DNA from: SAR324 cluster bacterium | Lineage (GTDB): Bacteria > SAR324 > NAC60-12 | Assembly: GCA_028281495.1 (NCBI GenBank) | Contig: JANQJU010000064.1 | Coordinates: forward strand, 434,001 to 498,000 | Direction: 5' to 3' | DNA: 64,000 nt | Shown: positions 36,901 to 44,141 of the stretch, in pieces | Layout of the letters: each line of letters opens with the position of its first letter | How positions within the stretch are numbered: position 1 is the first letter of the stretch | Made by a program: the position numbers and the translations under genes | Notes under the pieces: model-generated | The model's input: the letters and a program-made list of their open reading frames with translations, nothing else | Told to the model about the DNA's origin: nothing | Databases searched by the model: none

Positions 36901-37947
36901 AAACTGGGGTGGGCAGATTCTCATGTCAAAGCCAAAGTGGATCGCTCACAAGCGTTGTTACGGATTCTCGGGGACAGCAATCCCTATCGGGTTCCGACTT
37001 TGTGGTCCGTTGCTCTTTATCATCATGTAGCGAGCAATCGCCAAGCTGTGCGTATGGTGATTGACGAACTGATGCAAATTGCTGAGCAATCTGAAAATCC
37101 CGGTTTGCTCGTAGCAGCGAATACTTTTTTAGGGCTTCGATATCATTCCGACGGTCTGTACACCCAAGCCAAAACGGCTTTGGAACAAGCACTTGCCCTT
37201 TATGATCCTGAAAAACATCAGGATCATGCACTGGTTTTTGGATTGGATACTCGGGCGTGGGCAGAATCCACACTGGCTTTAGTTCTCTGGTTTTCTGGTG
37301 AAACGATGCGCGCCCATGAGTGTGGTGACCGAGCGGTTGCCTGGAGTCGACAAATCAATCACATTCCTTCTTTGGGCATCACACTGCTTTACCGCGCTCT
37401 AGGACAGCTCGCTTCGGGAAACAGAGCCGCTGTGTTGGAAATTACAGGAGAGTTGCTAGCAATTACCGAAAAATATGGTCTTCCTGCATTTGAAGGTTAT
37501 GCGAAAGTAGTTCATTGTTGGGCGAGTGGAGAGATTGAAAAAGCGGATGGAATTCTCGATTTTTTAGTCCAAATTGGTTGTCGAATTGGGCTGTCCTATT
37601 ACCGCTCTTTATCAGCAGATGTAGAAGTCGAAAATGGGAATTGGGATGCTGCCCTTCAGCGAATCGAAAGTTGCCTCAATCTATGTCAGCAGATTGATGA
37701 ACATATTCACGAACCCGAACTCCTTCGGCGCAAAGCAATGATTCTTCTAAAAAAGTATCCTCAAGAAAATCGAGTGGTTCGACAGACTTTGGAACAAGCT
37801 GCGATGATGGCTTATCGTCAAGGGATGTTTCGAACCGAAGCACAAGCAACGTCGACCCTACTACAACACTTTGAAGATGTGCCTGAAGAAAGGAAACAAC
37901 GACTTTCCAGGATTCTCAAATCATATCCTGAAATCTCCATTGGATGA
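33943..37947 (+). CDS. Ser/Thr protein kinase - cyclase-like - AAA ATPase fusion (TOMM-system kinase/cyclase fusion type)
   Basis: The start at 33943 follows GGAAAG; an ATG four codons upstream is alternative. The kinase domain (about 14-280) has the glycine loop GKGGFGAVF, Lys47, HRDLKPQN with Asp146, and DFG with Asp167. A class III cyclase-homology domain follows (about 325-500), but its metal Asp is replaced (ITAMSCHLSVHT where FADLVGFT is expected), so it is probably inactive. Then comes an ATPase with Walker A GEPGIGKS (Lys556) and Walker B FLIIEDLHWVD, and a long TPR-like C-terminus. This order and size fit the family named TOMM system kinase/cyclase fusion protein, which accompanies thiazole/oxazole-modified microcin loci. 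A TOMM-like precursor gene follows 230 bp downstream. Confidence 0.88.
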   Translation: MPTDEMDANTSRFQIEGYQLLEALGKGGFGAVFRANRNSTGQVVAVKFLQIGPAADLHKNRRLRERFEREVQMCAKLHHPHVVQLLDKGWTAENTPYTVFEFVPGQSLKDLLLTRGALPVTETKELMGQVLDALSYAHKLGIVHRDLKPQNIIVMDTGIHPQIKILDFGIGAFTRESRQTDYKTLTITQETLGTPSYSAPEQLRGEPITPKSDYYSWGLLFLECLTGQPVIQGMNLAEVFQKQLSPLEIPLPPAIASHPLGNLLRSALRKDPRNRVEEAKRLYSDLQNLNLDNLVGDFIYSENRNQSHTAGYTASMKSLPLQAGFLGERRVITAMSCHLSVHTLDESVTDFEALESLQRDQMNLFIDIAERYSGQLVGKFGESLLFYFGVLQTGDNEARRASRVALELAGHVLRRNALLKRETGVRLELRIGMHTGEVEIKPTPLPTGFTPDIAIQLERLALPNTILVSKATRQLLETYAELIPSHTYRIGRNRTPMSTYLLTEERRTEAFSFLKNKSIELIGRQNEFFQLQQVWEATKRNRSSTVLLRGEPGIGKSRLAHEIRQFIRNEGFLALDCRCLLERQNHALYPILEMLKLCLHIPHDIESLTATKRLEVVLQNCDCPLEESMPILCSWLSVPLLDRFAPIPHSPEKQKQILFRVLEQLIATLGQGLPFFLIIEDLHWVDPTSQELIERIVTNNSINSCFLLLTTRPEFSLGGNHNLMTIDLQHLSSTETKALIQKALDNTPIEQLALSRLAERTDGNPLFAEELIAMLRDKNILIERNGVWFLEEHFDSSSVPITLQGLLHARLDRLGMAKGTAQTAAAIGRDFDYQLLVSSSRRDEALVQADLEQMMAAKLIHRRHRVQGESYNFRHMLIRDAAYASMLRVDREEVHLRIAESLEADFLERSQVNLARIAQHYANARVFEKAVDYGTRAAKAALERFLNEETITYSRQVLEWIDRLSSDQQLGAELQINGIQIPALMNKLGWADSHVKAKVDRSQALLRILGDSNPYRVPTLWSVALYHHVASNRQAVRMVIDELMQIAEQSENPGLLVAANTFLGLRYHSDGLYTQAKTALEQALALYDPEKHQDHALVFGLDTRAWAESTLALVLWFSGETMRAHECGDRAVAWSRQINHIPSLGITLLYRALGQLASGNRAAVLEITGELLAITEKYGLPAFEGYAKVVHCWASGEIEKADGILDFLVQIGCRIGLSYYRSLSADVEVENGNWDAALQRIESCLNLCQQIDEHIHEPELLRRKAMILLKKYPQENRVVRQTLEQAAMMAYRQGMFRTEAQATSTLLQHFEDVPEERKQRLSRILKSYPEISIG

Positions 37948-38001
37948 CTGGCTTTGTCCCTATTTGTCTTAGATTGAAGGCATAATTCCCTGAAAGCTTC
38001 A

Positions 38002-38106
38002 TGCAATACTCGCAGGTGCAATGCGGTGCGATATGATGCAATGTATTGCAATATCATTGCTACTCTTATCACCGTAGAATAAATTCTGAAACTCTAACGT
38101 AGGTTT
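38002..38106 (+). promoter_or_regulatory. 10-bp-phased TGCAAT array and promoter upstream of the TOMM-like gene
   Basis: TGCAAT or TGCGAT words start at 38017, 38027, 38037 and 38047, exactly 10 bp apart, with one more at 38002. From 38047 on, the sequence aligns without gaps to the module at 40038: TGCAATATC, then ATCAC at +21, a TAGAAT (-10-like) at +28 and TCTAACGTAGGTTT at +46. No good -35 box is visible, so an activator bound to the array is likely needed. It ends about 70 bases before the gene at 38180. Confidence 0.7.
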
Positions 38107-38179
38107 CTATAGGGCGCAGTCTTCGGAGAGTCCTTGAAGGCTGAAATTATTTGATGAATGCTTAGGTAAAGGAGGATTT

Positions 38180-39091
38180 ATGAGTTCAAACAGCGGAAAC
38201 GAGTTCGATCTAATGACTTTTCGGTTGGCCTACCTTCAAGCCATTGCAAAAGCTTGGAAAGACGAAGATTTCAGAGATAAACTGGTTCCCAATTATCCTA
38301 AATCCACGAAGAGTGGATCTAGTCAGCAAAATTTGAACAAAACAACCGATGCGATGCCGTTACTCAAGGAATTTGGATTTACCTCTCCTTGGAATATTGA
38401 ATTGAACATCATTTATAATGAGCAAGGTCCTGTTTGGAAACCACTCGATACGGCTGGCTGGATTGGGCCAAACGATAAAATAATTATTTTTTTTCCGAAC
38501 AAACCTGCGGATGATCAAGCGACCGAAGCTTTAGCCGCCTATTACAAATTGTTTCCGAGCTATCTAGGGCGCGCAGTTTCAAGCAAAGAAATGCCTCACG
38601 CAGAACGGGTCGATCCTAATAAAATATCAGGCGGGCAAGCACTTTCTGTACGTTTAATCAATTCAGCAGATTTTTTAGATTTTGGAGGAATCAACCTTCG
38701 CGCAGTTGCACTGGGTTGGAAAGAAAGTGCCTTCCTGAATGAATTGATCCCAAATGATGATCCAACGCACCAAGATTCACCTCTCATACCACCGAAAGAT
38801 ACGGATAGTACGCCCGTGTTAAGCAAATACCTAAGCTTTAACAATCCGTGGAATTTTGAAATTGAATATAGGTTCTGTCCCGACTTTAGGTGGGAACCGA
38901 GCCAAAGCAGCGAAGAAACAAACGATGAAGGAAAAAAGAAACCAAACGAGGTAAAATATGAATGGAAGAATGTTCCAAAAAACATCGTCCAGTTATATTT
39001 CCCCCAGAAACCTAGTGACGCAAGTATTCATCCCATTGCTCTGACTTCTTATAATAGCACTGGAACCGAGTATCCTTTTACGTGTAATTGA
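38180..39091 (+). CDS. Two-domain protein resembling BMA_0021/BMA_0022-family TOMM bacteriocin precursors
   Basis: The 303-residue protein has two related halves. The first (about 8-135) has FRLAYLQAIAKAWKDEDFRD, FGFTSPWNIEL, WIGPNDKIIIFFPNKP and ALAAYYKLFPSYLG. The second (about 160-303) repeats this as LRAVALGWKESAFLNEL, FNNPWNFEIEY, IVQLYFPQKP and TGTEYPFTCN. The pattern (nitrile-hydratase-like leader, PWN, closing YPFTC) is the one I recall for BMA_0021/BMA_0022 TOMM precursors, which are usually two adjacent genes; here they look fused. The C-terminal TCN could be the modified core. No cyclodehydratase gene is in the window. AAAGGAGG precedes the start, and a TGCAAT array lies upstream. 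Alternatively it is an unmodified structural protein. Confidence 0.65.
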   Translation: MSSNSGNEFDLMTFRLAYLQAIAKAWKDEDFRDKLVPNYPKSTKSGSSQQNLNKTTDAMPLLKEFGFTSPWNIELNIIYNEQGPVWKPLDTAGWIGPNDKIIIFFPNKPADDQATEALAAYYKLFPSYLGRAVSSKEMPHAERVDPNKISGGQALSVRLINSADFLDFGGINLRAVALGWKESAFLNELIPNDDPTHQDSPLIPPKDTDSTPVLSKYLSFNNPWNFEIEYRFCPDFRWEPSQSSEETNDEGKKKPNEVKYEWKNVPKNIVQLYFPQKPSDASIHPIALTSYNSTGTEYPFTCN

Positions 39092-39096
39092 AAACA

Positions 39097-39945
39097 ATGA
39101 ACCCTGAAAAAAAAAAGTTCGACGAGCTCGACGCTACGGCCGCAACCATGCTGATGACACTTGCTGCGAGAAGCGCTAGTTCAGAATTGGCGGCTGAAGT
39201 GGGGTTCAGTGATCCCGATGCTAAACAACTGATGAGCCGCCTTCCCCTCGACCTTTCATATTTTTGTGAAGATTCACGTTATGTGAAGTGTATTGCGCTT
39301 CGTGCTCAATTTATGGATCGCATTGCGCTTAACTTTTTTTTAAACCACCCCCATGCCCTTGGAGTGGAACTCGGTTGTGGTTTGTGTACACGGGGTCGCC
39401 GCATCTCCAGATCTTTGGGGGGGAAGCATATCGATTGGTATTCCCTTGATATGCCTTCAGTCATTGAGGTGAGAAAAGCGTATCTGAATTGGCCTGAAGA
39501 TCAATTGATTGCGTCTTCTGTGACAGATCTCACTTGGTTGAAAACCATTGATTGGCAGGGGGATCGTCCTCTTCTACTACTCATGGAAGGAGTGGCGCAA
39601 CATCTCACGTTCGAGCAGAACCACAAATTGTTTTCGGAACTGGGAGACCGTTTAAGCTGCTCTCCCGCTCCTACCGAAATGGTGTTGGATTATGCCCATC
39701 CGAGTATTGTCGGAAACAATCATTGGTTTAAAAAGGTTGGCAACACCCCGGTAAAATTCCGCTCTGGTTTTCAAACTCCTGAATCGATCACCCAACTGCA
39801 TCCCTCTCTTGAAGTGATCTCTACGTATCCCTTATTCCCCGATATCTCTCTAAGGCACGCTCAATTCAATCTTGAGTTTCAAGCAGTCACCGGAGGAGAG
39901 CTTCCCTATAATATTGCACATCTTCGTTTCGAAAATCGGATATAA
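39097..39945 (+). CDS. LCM-type (leucine carboxyl methyltransferase-like) SAM-dependent methyltransferase
   Basis: This is the PPM1/LCM/TcmP methyltransferase family: VELGCGLCTRGRRIS binds SAM, WYSLDMPSVIEVRK is the second-strand motif, SSVTDLTWL and LLLMEGVAQHLT follow. Family members methylate carboxyl or hydroxyl groups. The ATG at 39097 is 5 bases after the stop of the TOMM-like gene; a TTG at 39088 would overlap that gene by 4 bp. The tight spacing suggests that both are translated together and that the TOMM-like protein or its product is the methyl acceptor, which is inference. Length 283 is normal. Confidence 0.85.
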   Translation: MNPEKKKFDELDATAATMLMTLAARSASSELAAEVGFSDPDAKQLMSRLPLDLSYFCEDSRYVKCIALRAQFMDRIALNFFLNHPHALGVELGCGLCTRGRRISRSLGGKHIDWYSLDMPSVIEVRKAYLNWPEDQLIASSVTDLTWLKTIDWQGDRPLLLLMEGVAQHLTFEQNHKLFSELGDRLSCSPAPTEMVLDYAHPSIVGNNHWFKKVGNTPVKFRSGFQTPESITQLHPSLEVISTYPLFPDISLRHAQFNLEFQAVTGGELPYNIAHLRFENRI

Positions 39946-39987
39946 ATCTAAGATTAAGCAGCAAGCTTTGTGCCAGTTGCGTGTTGT

Positions 39988-40097
39988 TGCAATACGATGC
40001 AATCGACTGCAATCAGAAGTAATCAACTGCAATGCGTTGCAATATCTTTAAGCTGCTCATCACAGCATAATGTTTTTAGATCTTCTAACGAAGGTTT
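39988..40097 (+). promoter_or_regulatory. Second 10-bp-phased TGCAAT array and promoter
   Basis: TGCAAT starts at 39988, 39998, 40008, 40028 and 40038, with a diverged copy (AGTAAT) at 40018, all in 10-bp register. From 40038 the sequence keeps the same spacing as the module at 38047: TGCAATATC, ATCAC at +21, CATAAT (-10-like) at +28 and TCTAACGAAGGTTT at +46. It lies about 90 bases before the gene at 40187. A shared activator of both genes is the simplest explanation. Confidence 0.72.
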
Positions 40098-40186
40098 AGC
40101 GGCTTTTGTAATAAGGAATTTGAAAGCCGCTTCGAGTCAAATTTCTGTAGTAAGAATACTTAATCAATAACCCGATTGGAGGATAT

Positions 40187-40741
40187 ATGCATGAGTATAA
40201 TGTGAGAATCTTTGCCGATTGTGAAGCGATTATAAATGGAGAGAAACCAGATAAAACGATTCAGATGTACGCCGATGATCCATCTATCGTGGACTCAAAT
40301 CAAGGGGGGTATGAGCTATCGATTAAGGTACCCCATGATTCGGTGATTACTTGGCAGGTTTTCCCAAAAACCGTTCAACCAAAAGGTCCGGATGGCGCAA
40401 CTTACTGGGTGCTCATTGATGCCGAACATGATTTTGACGGGGATAAAACGAAGAAAGGTTTATTGCACGATTGGACTGCTCATCAAGGCGCTCAAACGGT
40501 ATGGGTTTATGAACCCGATGGAATTCATATGCACCAGAATGAACCATTAACTCCCGTGAGCAGAGGGGCATTTCAACCCTATGTCAAAGCTACTGCAGCA
40601 TTAAACATAGAACGCCCTGGTCCACAAGACTCAGATCGAGATGCGTATACGTTTTGGATTAACGTTTATAGAAACGGGACACTGGCGAAAAAAGATTATT
40701 TCTGGGACCCGTTTATCAAAGTATATGGAGGAAATTCATAA
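40187..40741 (+). CDS. Hypothetical 184-residue protein, possibly AidA/PixA-like
   Basis: No confident family. The layout (RIFADCEAII at the start, DSNQGGYELSIKVPHDSVITW in the middle, AYTFWINVY near the end) is reminiscent of AidA/PixA inclusion-body proteins, which are beta-sandwich proteins of about this size, but the similarity is weak. No signal peptide. GGAGGATAT precedes the start. It carries the same upstream control module as the TOMM-like gene and so is probably produced under the same conditions. Confidence 0.6.
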   Translation: MHEYNVRIFADCEAIINGEKPDKTIQMYADDPSIVDSNQGGYELSIKVPHDSVITWQVFPKTVQPKGPDGATYWVLIDAEHDFDGDKTKKGLLHDWTAHQGAQTVWVYEPDGIHMHQNEPLTPVSRGAFQPYVKATAALNIERPGPQDSDRDAYTFWINVYRNGTLAKKDYFWDPFIKVYGGNS

Positions 40742-40828
40742 GCAAGATGTGAATTTATATTGTGCTGAACCCATGCCTTTACTTGTTACATAGGCTAAAA
40801 ATTTTAAACACTATTTTGGAGTTTTGCT

Positions 40829-41209
40829 ATGTCTTTTAATAATACTCGTTACAAATTTAAGAATGCAGCGACAGGAAGCGTAATTGCAGATAGCAATGGC
40901 CGTTTAGTGGCCTTTACAGGCGCAGATTACCCTGACCAGTGGTGGTTTTTCCTAGATTATGGGCAGAATGGTTATAAACTGACGAACGCAGCTCATACGG
41001 CAGTGATTGCAGACAGCAGTGGTCGTTTAGTAGCCTATTCAGGTGAAGATTACCCTGATCAGTATTGGAGATTTGAGCATATTGACGGGTTATATAAGAT
41101 AGTCAACATTGAGCACAAATCGGTTATCGCGGATAGTGGTGGCCGTTTAGTCGTCTATTCAGGCGAAGATTTTCCTGACCAACATTGGAGCATTGTGCCT
41201 TATTCTTAA
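40829..41209 (+). CDS. Three-repeat beta-trefoil (ricin-B-like, QxW) protein
   Basis: The 126-residue protein consists of three ~40-residue repeats, each with a motif VIADSxGRLVxYSGEDYPDQxW; the repeats end in DQWW, DQYW and DQHW, which are QxW motifs of the ricin-B type beta-trefoil. Three such repeats make exactly one trefoil domain and nothing else is present. Such domains usually bind carbohydrate. The near-identity of the repeats suggests recent triplication or selection for symmetry. No signal peptide. A TGGAG ribosome binding site precedes the ATG, and a strong hairpin follows the stop. Confidence 0.75.
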   Translation: MSFNNTRYKFKNAATGSVIADSNGRLVAFTGADYPDQWWFFLDYGQNGYKLTNAAHTAVIADSSGRLVAYSGEDYPDQYWRFEHIDGLYKIVNIEHKSVIADSGGRLVVYSGEDFPDQHWSIVPYS

Positions 41210-41247
41210 AATATGATGCTCCTTTACGTATCCGATCATCAGTTTGT

Positions 41248-41280
41248 TGCAACAATCTCAGTAGATTTGAGATTGTTGCA
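41248..41280 (+). terminator. Strong hairpin after the beta-trefoil gene
   Basis: TGCAACAATCTCA (41248-41260) pairs perfectly with TGAGATTGTTGCA (41268-41280), a 13-bp stem with a 7-base loop, 38 bases after the stop. No clear U-tract follows, so it may serve as a terminator or mRNA stabiliser, probably closing the TOMM-like region. Confidence 0.6.
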
Positions 41281-41563
41281 CTGCTGTTCTTTCAAATCAT
41301 TTTTGTTTGAGCCATTGCTTTGGCTCGTTCCTCTGCTTTTCCCACCTAAAAATCCCTCCATAGCCGAATGTTTCGTTTTTTGCAGCTAATGAAGTTTGTT
41401 GAAAAGAATCATCAATCACATAGCCATTCGTCTGTGACGTGATCATGCCCGCAATGGTGATAAAGAGCGGATTGGATGAGAGGACGTTTTTCCTGTTGAA
41501 TACAAAAAACAACCTCGATATTCTTTGAGCTGAATTTGATTTTGAGGTCATCTAAGGAAACCC

Positions 41564-42307
41564 ATGGAACGTCGTCCCCATACGGTAGAATTTATCTTTG
41601 ATGAACGACTGCTCCACTTTTTAAAAGCCCCTATAAAAAGTCGAGAACAAGCGTACACATTTGATGGCACACCTTCACTCAAAGACGCAATTGAAGCACA
41701 AGGTATTCCACACACGGAAATTGCCCTCATCGTGTGCGGCGAAACAACTAAGGAATCAAATGAACTACTGAAACCCAATCAATGTTATCAGGTGTTGGCT
41801 CCGGGTTCTGAATTCAATGGCATCCGCTTGTTGCCGGAAATTCCACCGCATGGGATCAAATTCATCCTTGATATCAACTTGGGAAAACTCACCCGTTATA
41901 TGCGTTTGTTGGGCTTTGACACACGAATGCCAAAAGAAAAGATCGATGATCCCTATTTAGCCAGTGAAAGTGCTAAGGAGGATCGCATCCTGTTGACTCG
42001 GGATCGAGGACTGTTGAAACGCTCGATTGTGAAGTATGGATATTGGGTCAGAAATCATGACCCTTTGAAGCAGATTGAAGAAGTCATTCGGTATTATTCG
42101 TTACAAGAGCATTGTGCCCCATTCACTCGATGCATCAAATGCAATGGGTGTTTGAATCCAGTAGAGAAGAATCAAATTGTAAACAAAATTCCAAAACCGG
42201 TGGCAAGGGAACATTCTGTATTCAAACAATGCGAACAATGCGAAAGTATTTATTGGAAAGGCTCCCACGTGCAAAACATGCTGGACGTGATCAATGCAGT
42301 CTCTTGA
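41564..42307 (+). CDS. Mut7-C RNase-domain protein with N-terminal ubiquitin-like (ThiS-like) domain
   Basis: The first ~85 residues form a beta-grasp, Mut7-C ubiquitin-like domain (VEFIFDERLLHFL to YQVLAPGSEF). The rest is the Mut7-C RNase domain: KFILDINLGKLTRYMRLLGFDTRM and DRILLTRDRGLLKR carry the PIN-like acidic residues, and a zinc ribbon is built by CIKCNGC and CEQCESIYWKGSH. Members are predicted RNases with unknown targets. AAGGAAA precedes the start. About 87 bp of its zinc-ribbon coding region (42105-42191) is duplicated at 44091-44177. Confidence 0.88.
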   Translation: MERRPHTVEFIFDERLLHFLKAPIKSREQAYTFDGTPSLKDAIEAQGIPHTEIALIVCGETTKESNELLKPNQCYQVLAPGSEFNGIRLLPEIPPHGIKFILDINLGKLTRYMRLLGFDTRMPKEKIDDPYLASESAKEDRILLTRDRGLLKRSIVKYGYWVRNHDPLKQIEEVIRYYSLQEHCAPFTRCIKCNGCLNPVEKNQIVNKIPKPVAREHSVFKQCEQCESIYWKGSHVQNMLDVINAVS

Positions 42308-42345
42308 GCCTTAGAGAACATTTCAGCCAAAGCACAGGTAGTTTA

Positions 42346-42435
42346 CTACTCTTTACCCAAACCATGTTGGATCACAATCTCCGCTGCTTGAGTCCGGTCT
42401 GATACTCCTAACTTCGTTCGTTGCCTTTTGGAACG
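42346..42435 (-). pseudogene. Remnant of a LuxR-type helix-turn-helix gene
   Basis: On the minus strand this encodes 29 residues, KLGVSDRTQAAEIVIQHGL being the end of a LuxR/NarL recognition helix region, then a stop. An in-frame stop lies immediately upstream, so only the 3' end of the gene survives. It lies between the Mut7-C and solute-binding protein genes, in a stretch rich in gene fragments. Confidence 0.7.
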
Positions 42436-42465
42436 TTATGGGGAAGGGAACGCTATTCCAACCTC

Positions 42466-43212
42466 TTATTTGAGATTATCCATATAGTGATCATACAATT
42501 TTTGGTAGCTGCCATCAGCACGAATACTATCCAAACTTTTTTGTAACTTTTCCACGAGTTCTAGCGGTGTCCCTTTATTTAAGGCAAGGTAATATTGAAA
42601 CCGGTGGTCCAGTGGAAACGCATTTTCTACCATCGAAAAATCTTTTCCGAGATCCTGAAGTTCCATCGCCATCTGTAATCTCAAGGAAGGAATCAGATCC
42701 AAACGACCCAGAATGAGCATTTTCACCAACTGACCAGGGTCTGTCACAATCGTAATTTGGGTCATTCCCAGCTCTTGCATGTAATCGGTGGAAGCGGATT
42801 TGTTGTAGCCACCCACTGTATAGTTTTTGACATCCTCTATTGTTTTGATTTGAATGTCGTCTCGCGATTTTAATTTATATAGGTCCATATGCCGAGGGGC
42901 GAGCGGCCCCACCCAGTGAAAACGCTGCTCCCGTATCTGATTCCGGACGGTTAAAAAAGTTGCGGAATTGGGAGTCGTTTCCAAAATATGATACGCTCTG
43001 GCCCAAGGTAGAATTTTGGCCTGCCCACCATCTACAGCCACTCCACCTCTCCGAAACATTTCCATCACCAAATCAATACCAAATCCGACAGGATTGCCTT
43101 GGGTGTCTTCATACTGATAAGGCCTATAGATTTCCGTTAGCAAATTGATGCTCTGTGCGCATACGCTTGATGAAATAACCAGAAAGCATCCAAAGAGTAG
43201 AATTCTTTGCAT
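42466..43212 (-). CDS. Periplasmic solute-binding protein, family 3
   Basis: AGGAGAAGCG precedes the ATG, and a signal peptide ends at SSVCAQS. The mature 228 residues show the family 3 pattern: INLLTEIYRPYQYED, GFGIDLVMEMF, and VGGYNKSASTDYM at the hinge. It is the third orphan binding protein of this family in the window, without transporter genes nearby. The ligand is unknown. Confidence 0.85.
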   Translation of the reverse strand: MQRILLFGCFLVISSSVCAQSINLLTEIYRPYQYEDTQGNPVGFGIDLVMEMFRRGGVAVDGGQAKILPWARAYHILETTPNSATFLTVRNQIREQRFHWVGPLAPRHMDLYKLKSRDDIQIKTIEDVKNYTVGGYNKSASTDYMQELGMTQITIVTDPGQLVKMLILGRLDLIPSLRLQMAMELQDLGKDFSMVENAFPLDHRFQYYLALNKGTPLELVEKLQKSLDSIRADGSYQKLYDHYMDNLK

Positions 43213-43488
43213 CGCTTCTCCTTAAGCTTTGATGTTCTTGTCGAAATCCTTGCAAAAAAGGCCAAGTTGACATTTTTCCTTCCCAGCCTTCTAGAAAGCT
43301 GCAAGCGGATGAACCTATCGTGATCCAAGGTATCCTTACAGTCGAGTGGCGAGAGGCTTTTGGACAGTTTAGACTTTTTCTGGGCTATACCGCAAGTGGG
43401 CTGTGATGTGTTTCGAGAAGTTCTGTCGGCCTACAACACAAGCTACGGTGTCTCCATACACAAGACTCCATGATGACCCAAATCCAAA

Positions 43489-44141
43489 ATGGACGATGGC
43501 CATAATCACATTTCTCCAAACGATTTAACCATACTATCCGAGTCAATCCCTGGCTATAATATTTTAGAACTTATTGCGACGGGGGGTTGGGAAGTATACA
43601 GTGCGAATAAAATCAGTACATGCCAAACTGTTGCTCTGAAACTCTTACAATTGGATGAATCCTTGAGTGGCACTCAACGCCACCAGAATCTTGAACGTTT
43701 TGAGAGGGAAGCCCAACTCTGCACCCAGTTGAAACACCCCCACATCGTACACTTGTTAGACAAAGGTCACACCCAACAAAATCAAGCCTTTGTGGTGTTC
43801 GAATATGTGCCAGGTGAAACGTTGAAAGACTTTTTGAGTTCCTATGGTGCCCTTTCCCCCAAGAAACCAGCGAGCTAATGGGACAAGTGTTGGATGCTCT
43901 TGCAAGTGCCCATGTTCGTGGAGTGGTCCATCGGGATTTGAAACCCCAGAATATCATGATCAGTACCAATGGATCGCGCCGATATGCCACAGTTCTTGAT
44001 TTTGGAGTCGCAGGTTTTTCTTCAGAACAGTTACAAATGGCTCTAGAGACCAATCCCAAACAGTTTTTCGATCACAGCATTACTCCTTGTAAGAGCACTA
44101 TGCCCCAATCACTCGATGTATCAAATGCAATGGGTGTTTGA
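43489..44141 (+). pseudogene. Broken paralogue of the TOMM-type kinase, frameshifted and truncated
   Basis: Two frames together encode an N-terminal kinase domain similar to the large fusion: ERFEREAQLCTQLKHPHIV, FEYVPGETLKDFL, then HRDLKPQNIM and DFGVAGF. The first frame stops near 43878. A single base missing from the C-run around 43856-43860 explains the shift: adding one C makes GALSPQETSELMGQV read through. The glycine loop is also damaged (ATGGWEVYSA). The kinase ends shortly after DFG and runs into a fragment of another gene. The gene is therefore not functional as a full kinase. If the missing C is a sequencing error, the domain would still be truncated after DFG. Confidence 0.8.

Noticed and set aside
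37948..40186. TGCAAT repeats considered as plasmid-type replication iterons
   Set aside because: There is no initiator (Rep) gene, the spacing to genes is promoter-like, and both copies have matched -10-like elements; a regulatory role fits better.
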